NCBI RefSeq assembly: GCF_002027545.1 | Contig: NZ_MXAN01000033.1 | Coordinates: 1-36,943, forward strand | Reading direction: 5' to 3' | Length of the DNA: 36,943 nt | From: Moraxella lacunata | GTDB lineage: Bacteria; Pseudomonadota; Gammaproteobacteria; Pseudomonadales; Moraxellaceae | Shown here: one piece after another, positions 32,691 to 36,943 of the stretch | Layout of the letters: the number at the start of each line of letters is the position of its first letter | Numbering within the stretch: position 1 is the stretch's first letter | Notes under the pieces: generated by a model | Seen by the model: only the letters and a program-made list of their open reading frames with translations | The model's database searches: none | Told to the model about the DNA's origin: nothing | Translations under genes and position numbers: made by a program

Positions 32691-34325
32691 CTGCTGTTGC
32701 TTGCTGGATTGGTAGTGTGGATTATCTTGAATGTAGCGGTGCTGGTGGCGTTGTTTGCAAAGACAAAAAGGGAGTTGCACGGCTCAGCACGCTTTGCTAA
32801 CGATATGGAAATCCGAAAAACTGGCTTTTTGCCAACCCCGAAAGAAGAAGAGAAATTAAAGAAAAAATTTCCAAGTGAACCGCCTGTAATTATCGGCAAG
32901 CACAAGGGTAAATTTTTGCAATTCTATGGGAATGAATTTATTTCTATTGGTGCACCAACACGAAGCGGTAAAGGTGTAAGTATCGTTATTCCCAACCTGC
33001 TTACTTATCCTGATAGTATCGTGGTGCTTGACATTAAAATGGAAAACTGGCTACTCACAGCTGGCTTTCGTGCCAAATATCAAGATGTATTTTTGTTTGC
33101 CCCTAAATCCGAAGATGGTCGTTCTCACCGCTATAACCCCCTTGACTACATAGATAGGGACGATACAAAGAGAATGGCTGATGTCCAGAACATTGCCAAT
33201 ATCTTTTATCCTGCTGATGACCCAAAAGATGCATTTTGGCAAAACCAAGCCCAAAGAATTTTCACAGGGCTGGTGTTGTACATGATGGAAACACCCAACC
33301 GCCCTTGTTCAATGGCGGAGCTTATCAAGCTGACAACGCCAACCAGTATGCCGTTGCACGAATGGATACCAACAATCATCAATGAAAGAAAAAATACGCC
33401 TATTGTGATTAACAATGAAACTGGTGAAACAAGGGTAAAAGAGCTGTCTGTGGAGTGCATAGAAGCGATGATGGCTTATGTGAATGTAGATAGTGATAAT
33501 ACTCGTTCTAGCATTCTAGCAACGCTGATGTCGCCCTTGAATGTCTTTACAGACCCGTCTGTGGCGACTGCTACCAGTCATTCTGATTTTCGCCTTGACG
33601 ATGTGCGTAAAAAGAAAATGACAATTTATGTGGGTATTCAGCCTAATGAATTATCAAGATTTTCTAAACTATTGAATGTGTTTTTTAGCCAGCTTATCAA
33701 TATTAACACGAGGGTGTTGCCTGAGCATGATGAGCGTTTGAAATATCAATGTTTGGTATTGTTGGACGAATTTACTTCGCTGGGGCGTGTGGATATTATT
33801 CAAAAGTCCATTGCTTATATTGCTGGCTACAATGTCCGACTTATGCCAATTTTCCAAAGCGTTAGCCAAGTAGAAGACGCTTACGGCAAAGATGGGGCAA
33901 ATGCTATTTTGTCCAACATTGCTTGTCAGGTGGAATTTACACCCACAACCATAGAGCAAGCGGAGCATTTGAGTAAACGCTTAGGCACACAAACTGTTAA
34001 GAGTAAATCCATAAGTCGTAATCGTGGCAAAGGCGGTGGCGGTAGTGTCTCAACGTCAGACCAAAGCCGTGCATTGATGTTACCGCAAGAATTGAAGGAA
34101 ATGGACGCTGAAAAAGAAATCATCTTTTTTACTAGACGCACGCTCCCCATTTTTTGCGAGAAGGCTTTTTATTACACCAGCCCTGATGTCTTTGGCAAAC
34201 GCATGAAAAGAGTGGAAGAGCCAGCACAAGGGCTTGATATTCCAGCCAAACACCAACCGCCGATACTGGATATTAAAAATGCGTGGCGTGAAGTTAGAAC
34301 CGCCAAAAAACCACAAGGAAACTAA
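32679..34325 (+). CDS. traG: VirD4/TraG-type coupling protein, 5'-truncated and 3'-frameshifted
   Basis: Type IV coupling proteins carry the relaxase-DNA complex to the secretion channel. Seen here: one membrane helix (residues 5-27, LLLLAGLVVWIILNVAVLVAL), RELHGSARFAN, Walker A APTRSGKGVS, VVLDIKMENW, LVLLDEFTSLGR (Walker B), AGYNVRLMPIFQSVSQ and CQVEFTPTTIEQAEHLSKRLG. In RP4 TraG the LHGSARxA motif lies near residue 110; here it is near 33, so roughly 80 N-terminal residues (first helix and periplasmic loop) are missing. No ribosome-binding site precedes ATG 32679. The frame ends early (PKKPQGN) after an A6 run; the natural tail lies one frame over. Confidence 0.88.
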   Translation: MRYHLLLLAGLVVWIILNVAVLVALFAKTKRELHGSARFANDMEIRKTGFLPTPKEEEKLKKKFPSEPPVIIGKHKGKFLQFYGNEFISIGAPTRSGKGVSIVIPNLLTYPDSIVVLDIKMENWLLTAGFRAKYQDVFLFAPKSEDGRSHRYNPLDYIDRDDTKRMADVQNIANIFYPADDPKDAFWQNQAQRIFTGLVLYMMETPNRPCSMAELIKLTTPTSMPLHEWIPTIINERKNTPIVINNETGETRVKELSVECIEAMMAYVNVDSDNTRSSILATLMSPLNVFTDPSVATATSHSDFRLDDVRKKKMTIYVGIQPNELSRFSKLLNVFFSQLININTRVLPEHDERLKYQCLVLLDEFTSLGRVDIIQKSIAYIAGYNVRLMPIFQSVSQVEDAYGKDGANAILSNIACQVEFTPTTIEQAEHLSKRLGTQTVKSKSISRNRGKGGGGSVSTSDQSRALMLPQELKEMDAEKEIIFFTRRTLPIFCEKAFYYTSPDVFGKRMKRVEEPAQGLDIPAKHQPPILDIKNAWREVRTAKKPQGN

Positions 34326-34566
34326 ACCGATTGAGCATTACCAAGAGAAACACCCTGATTTTCTTGCTGAGCTTGGTAAAGCACTTGGGTTTACCGATGA
34401 TGTTTTTGCTGAACTTGACCGCATAGAAACCGAAGCGAGAGCTAAGCAAAATGAAAATTCAATGAGTGCTGACGATGATGAAATCGTATTTAATTTAGAT
34501 GATAAAGATGAATTTGATAATGATTTTGTCCAAGAGCAAATTGATGATGACGAATTTAATTTTTAA
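34305..34566 (+). pseudogene. Out-of-frame C-terminal tail of traG
   Basis: From the A6 run (34305-34310) the +1 frame reads KNHKETKPIEHYQEKHPDF, LAELGKALGFTDDVFAELDR and an acidic end (DDEIVFNLDDKDEFDND...DDDEFNF) to TAA 34564. Acidic C-terminal tails are typical of coupling proteins that bind relaxosome partners. One A fewer would give a continuous 628-aa protein. It is followed 13 bases later by the LPD7-like gene. The alternative, a separate small gene from ATG 34279, has no ribosome-binding site. Confidence 0.7.
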
Positions 34567-34579
34567 TGGGAGTTAGACC

Positions 34580-36412
34580 ATGAGCAATCAAAATTTTAAA
34601 ACTGGCACTATCGCTGATGTTGGTTATGCAGAATATAAGGGCAAAGAAACTTTTTACCTTGTCTTGCAAGATGATAAAGGTAACTTGGCTGAACCCATTC
34701 GTGGTAAGGGTTTAGAAGAAGCCTTTAATAAAGCTGGAGACCTAAAAAAAGGCGATGTGGTAAACCTAAAAGATTTTGGTATTGATGAAGATACCAAAAA
34801 AAGGATATGGGAAATTGAGCGTCATGAGCCATATCAAGAATTGACTAATGAAATTAGTCAGGATAAAGAGCCAGTACGCCAAAAAAGCATTGATGATGTT
34901 GTTAAGGAAACAGAAAATGCTTGGAAAGGCAAAAAAGCAATAAAACCCCAAGATTTTGAATATATTCCTGACAATATCAAAAATAACTATGTTGGTGTTG
35001 TCAAAAATAAATTCATGGGCGATGAAAAGATTAACTATTATGATAAAGACGACAAAAGCCAAATGAATATTGCTTTTGAAGACAGAAAGTATAGTTTAAA
35101 TACTTCACGGCAAGACGAAAAAACCATTAACGCCATGCTTGACTTGGCGGAAAGTAAAGGCTGGAAAGAAATTAAACTTAAAGGCACAGAAGAATTTAAG
35201 CAAAAAGCGTGGCTAGAAGCGTCCTTGCGTGGCATTGAAGTTAAGGGCTATAAGCCTAGCGAGCGTGATTTGGCAATGCTAGAAGCCAGCAAAATAGAGC
35301 GTAGCGTCAATACGGTAATTGCTGAGAAAATTGAAAATCCAGCCCATGAAATAAGCGGTGATTTTCAAAATTATAAATCAATCATTAGCAATGCTTTGGC
35401 AATGAAAGAAGTTCATTACCAAAAAGGCTACAATCCGTCTGAGCAAGTTTTGAATGAAAAATACTTTGAATTAGATGATGATAAGGACTTGCGTATTAAA
35501 AAAGCCCTAGATTTTGATATTAATGAATATAAAACACACCATTACGCCATTGATAAAACTTCCGATACTTATTTTGTTAAATCAATGGTTGAAAATATGA
35601 ATATTCCTGATAATGTTAAAAATGAATTTAACAATAATTTCAATAATAGGATGACTAGGGAATTTATATCTAATGATAATTATGACATGCCACATGAAAA
35701 TGCTTTTTTAAGAACAACGGCTGTATTTGCAAGACATGATTTAGAGAAGTCATTGGATAAGATGAACATCAATAATAAAGAGTTGGTATTGAAAGTTTAT
35801 GATGAGAAGATGATAGATTACTCAAATCAGGTTAATCATCATCAAAAATCTTTTATGTCTGAAAAGACAAAAGAAGTGGAAACCGCTCAACCTGAGCAGG
35901 AGCAAGCACCAACTCAAAAAACTGAAAAAGAAATTAAGCAAGAAATTAAAACGCTTATTCAAAATGGTGTGAGAGACGGCTCAATTAAAGAACGCTCTGA
36001 TATTATTGAGAAGCTCAAAGAAAATGGATTTAATGTGATAAGAGAAAATAAAAAATCAATCACGCTTTCAAATCCAAACGGTAAAGATATACGCTTAGAC
36101 GGTGAATTATTTACTAAAAATTATAACGCTTTAAAATCACTCAATGAAAGTTTAAACCCTGAAAATGTCAAAGAAAAATATCCACAAATGAGCGATGAGA
36201 ATATCGCCAAAGTCAATTTGTGGCGTGAAAATGTATTGAGTAGATACGATACCAATGAAGCGAGACAAAACGCCATGAGCCGATTAAATAATGTCTTGCC
36301 TGATGTGGCAAGTGGTAAATTGGAATTGGGCTATCCAATACCGCCAAATGAAATTAAGCCTGAAATTGAAGTGAGAGTGCCTGATAGTGGCGACCGAAGC
36401 CGTTCAAGATGA
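34580..36412 (+). CDS. LPD7-like transfer-associated protein, 610 aa
   Basis: Not a relaxase: no N-terminal Tyr/HUH motif is visible. Residues 10-75 form a beta-rich domain (VGYAEYKGKETFYLVLQDD). Residues 160-240 have the LPD7 pattern (RKYSLNTSRQDEKTINAMLD, LAESKGWKEIKLKGTEEFKQ, AWLEASLRGIEVKGYKPSE) common in mobilization proteins. After a Gln/Glu-rich hinge (435-455) comes EIKTLIQNGVRDGSIKERSD, IIEKLKENGFNVIREN and ITLSNPNGKDIRLDGELF, found at the ends of relaxases and their accessories. The last 60 residues (YPQMSDENIAKV...LPDVASGK) match the tail behind fic. It shares its 21-base leader with 82-102. Probably co-transcribed with traG. Confidence 0.75.
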   Translation: MSNQNFKTGTIADVGYAEYKGKETFYLVLQDDKGNLAEPIRGKGLEEAFNKAGDLKKGDVVNLKDFGIDEDTKKRIWEIERHEPYQELTNEISQDKEPVRQKSIDDVVKETENAWKGKKAIKPQDFEYIPDNIKNNYVGVVKNKFMGDEKINYYDKDDKSQMNIAFEDRKYSLNTSRQDEKTINAMLDLAESKGWKEIKLKGTEEFKQKAWLEASLRGIEVKGYKPSERDLAMLEASKIERSVNTVIAEKIENPAHEISGDFQNYKSIISNALAMKEVHYQKGYNPSEQVLNEKYFELDDDKDLRIKKALDFDINEYKTHHYAIDKTSDTYFVKSMVENMNIPDNVKNEFNNNFNNRMTREFISNDNYDMPHENAFLRTTAVFARHDLEKSLDKMNINNKELVLKVYDEKMIDYSNQVNHHQKSFMSEKTKEVETAQPEQEQAPTQKTEKEIKQEIKTLIQNGVRDGSIKERSDIIEKLKENGFNVIRENKKSITLSNPNGKDIRLDGELFTKNYNALKSLNESLNPENVKEKYPQMSDENIAKVNLWRENVLSRYDTNEARQNAMSRLNNVLPDVASGKLELGYPIPPNEIKPEIEVRVPDSGDRSRSR

Positions 36413-36629
36413 ATTTAATTGTGTAGTATATGCTTAAAAAGTTTTTAAGAAATAAGAAAATCAAAGATTTGTTATTTTATTTACTTGCTTATATATGCTA
36501 CACGATGATTGTTTTGATTTTTCTTTTTTGTCTTTTTAATTAAATAGGTTGGAAAATGAAATTATACACCCCCCAAACCCCAAATATGCCACAATACCCT
36601 AACATTCATTAAATAAAGACTCTAATACC
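36413..36629. other. Intergenic end of the transfer operon and left flank of an IS
   Basis: CTTAAAAAGTTTTTAAG at 36433-36449 is a perfect AT-rich palindrome just after the LPD7 gene; it is nested in a larger imperfect inverted repeat (GTGTAGTATATGC... and ...GCTTATATATGCTACAC, about 36421-36503). This could be a weak terminator. Downstream is a T-rich TTCTTTTTTGTCTTTTTAA string of the kind seen near other terminators here. The left inverted repeat of the IS should lie in 36560-36629; I could not fix it without the right end. Confidence 0.45.
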
Positions 36630-36943
36630 ATGACCTACTCCCTAGACTTTCGCAAAAAAGCCTTGGCACTCATCAATGACAAAGGCATGTCTTATCGCAA
36701 GGTAGCATCTTTACTTAATGTCTCTACTCGTACCTTACAAAACTGGCAACAAAACATAGAGATTAAACCCGCCAAAGAAGTAAAGCCTAAAAAGATAGAT
36801 GATGAAGCATTACTCAAAGATGTAGAAGACTACCCTTATGATTACCTGTATGAGCGAGCAAGACGTTTTGGTTGTACTGACATGGGCATTTACAAAGCTT
36901 TAAAAAGATTGGGCATTACTCGTAAAAAAACAAAAGAGTACAC
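36630..36943 (+). mobile_element. IS630-family transposase, N-terminal part (runs off the window)
   Basis: ATG 36630 opens a frame that is still open at the last base. It encodes MTYSLDFRKKALALINDKG, SYRKVASLLNVSTRTLQNWQ (helix-turn-helix), a Lys-rich linker and DYPYDYLYERARRFGCTDMG, IYKALKRLGITRKK (second helix-turn-helix). This is the DNA-binding half of the IS630 transposases common in Moraxellaceae; the DDE catalytic half lies beyond the window. Such elements insert at TA. Confidence 0.88.

Noticed and set aside
34279..34325. Programmed frameshift in traG
   Set aside because: The A6 run allows slippage, but -1 slippage gives the wrong frame; +1 or -2 would be needed and no stimulatory stop or structure is evident. 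A mutation or contingency tract fits better.
34580..36412. The LPD7-like protein as the relaxase
   Set aside because: No catalytic Tyr or His triad of a known relaxase family is visible at the N-terminus; only accessory domains are seen.

Overview
This window looks like most of an AT-rich mobilizable or formerly conjugative plasmid from the Moraxellaceae, most likely a Moraxella. That host is an inference from base composition, from a giant two-partner-secretion adhesin/toxin with an extended signal peptide, and from the mix of Rep_3 replicons, IncP-like tra genes and an IS630-type transposase. From memory, and not checked, filamentous-haemagglutinin-like genes have been described on Moraxella bovis plasmids. 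No tRNA, rRNA or CRISPR array is visible.

Layout. 1-1.9 kb: an orphan gene, then a VbhA-type antitoxin and a Fic toxin. The Fic frame continues past its stop codon into a tail homologous to the C-terminus of a conjugation-associated protein at the other end of the window. 1.9-5.5 kb: transfer-origin region. A MobC-like gene and a small accessory gene diverge from a traK-traL-traM operon across about 200 bp of 10-bp repeats, and the operon ends in a RelE-type toxin-antitoxin pair. 5.5-9.3 kb: two Rep_3 replication genes on the minus strand. The first is split at a run of eight G; the second is intact and has five 22-bp iterons. 9.3-29.4 kb: a contact-dependent inhibition (CDI) locus. It has cdiA (3341 aa) and cdiI, then a chain of six displaced toxin-tail/immunity modules, and the transporter gene cdiB (tpsB) at the far end on the opposite strand. 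29.6-32.8 kb: parA/parG partition genes, an AAA/DUF4143 ATPase gene and small unknown genes on the minus strand. 32.7-36.4 kb: a 5'-truncated coupling-protein gene (traG/virD4-like) with a frameshifted 3' end, and an LPD7-like transfer protein. 36.6 kb to the end: start of an IS630-family transposase.

How it may work together. Rep proteins and ParA/ParG keep the plasmid in the cell, while Fic, RelE and CDI make losing it costly. CdiB exports CdiA, whose C-terminus looks like a nuclease toxin neutralised by CdiI. The downstream immunity genes could protect against related strains carrying other toxins.

Many genes carry one discrete lesion: an in-frame TAG after fic, an in-frame TAA in traL, G8 in rep, A6 in traG, a 19-bp duplication in a nucleotidyltransferase-type toxin, and a 120-bp MITE-like insert in another toxin. 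Either this is a decaying mobile plasmid or some lesions (G8, A6, the 19-bp repeat) are reversible switches. Sequencing error at the homopolymers cannot be excluded from sequence alone.
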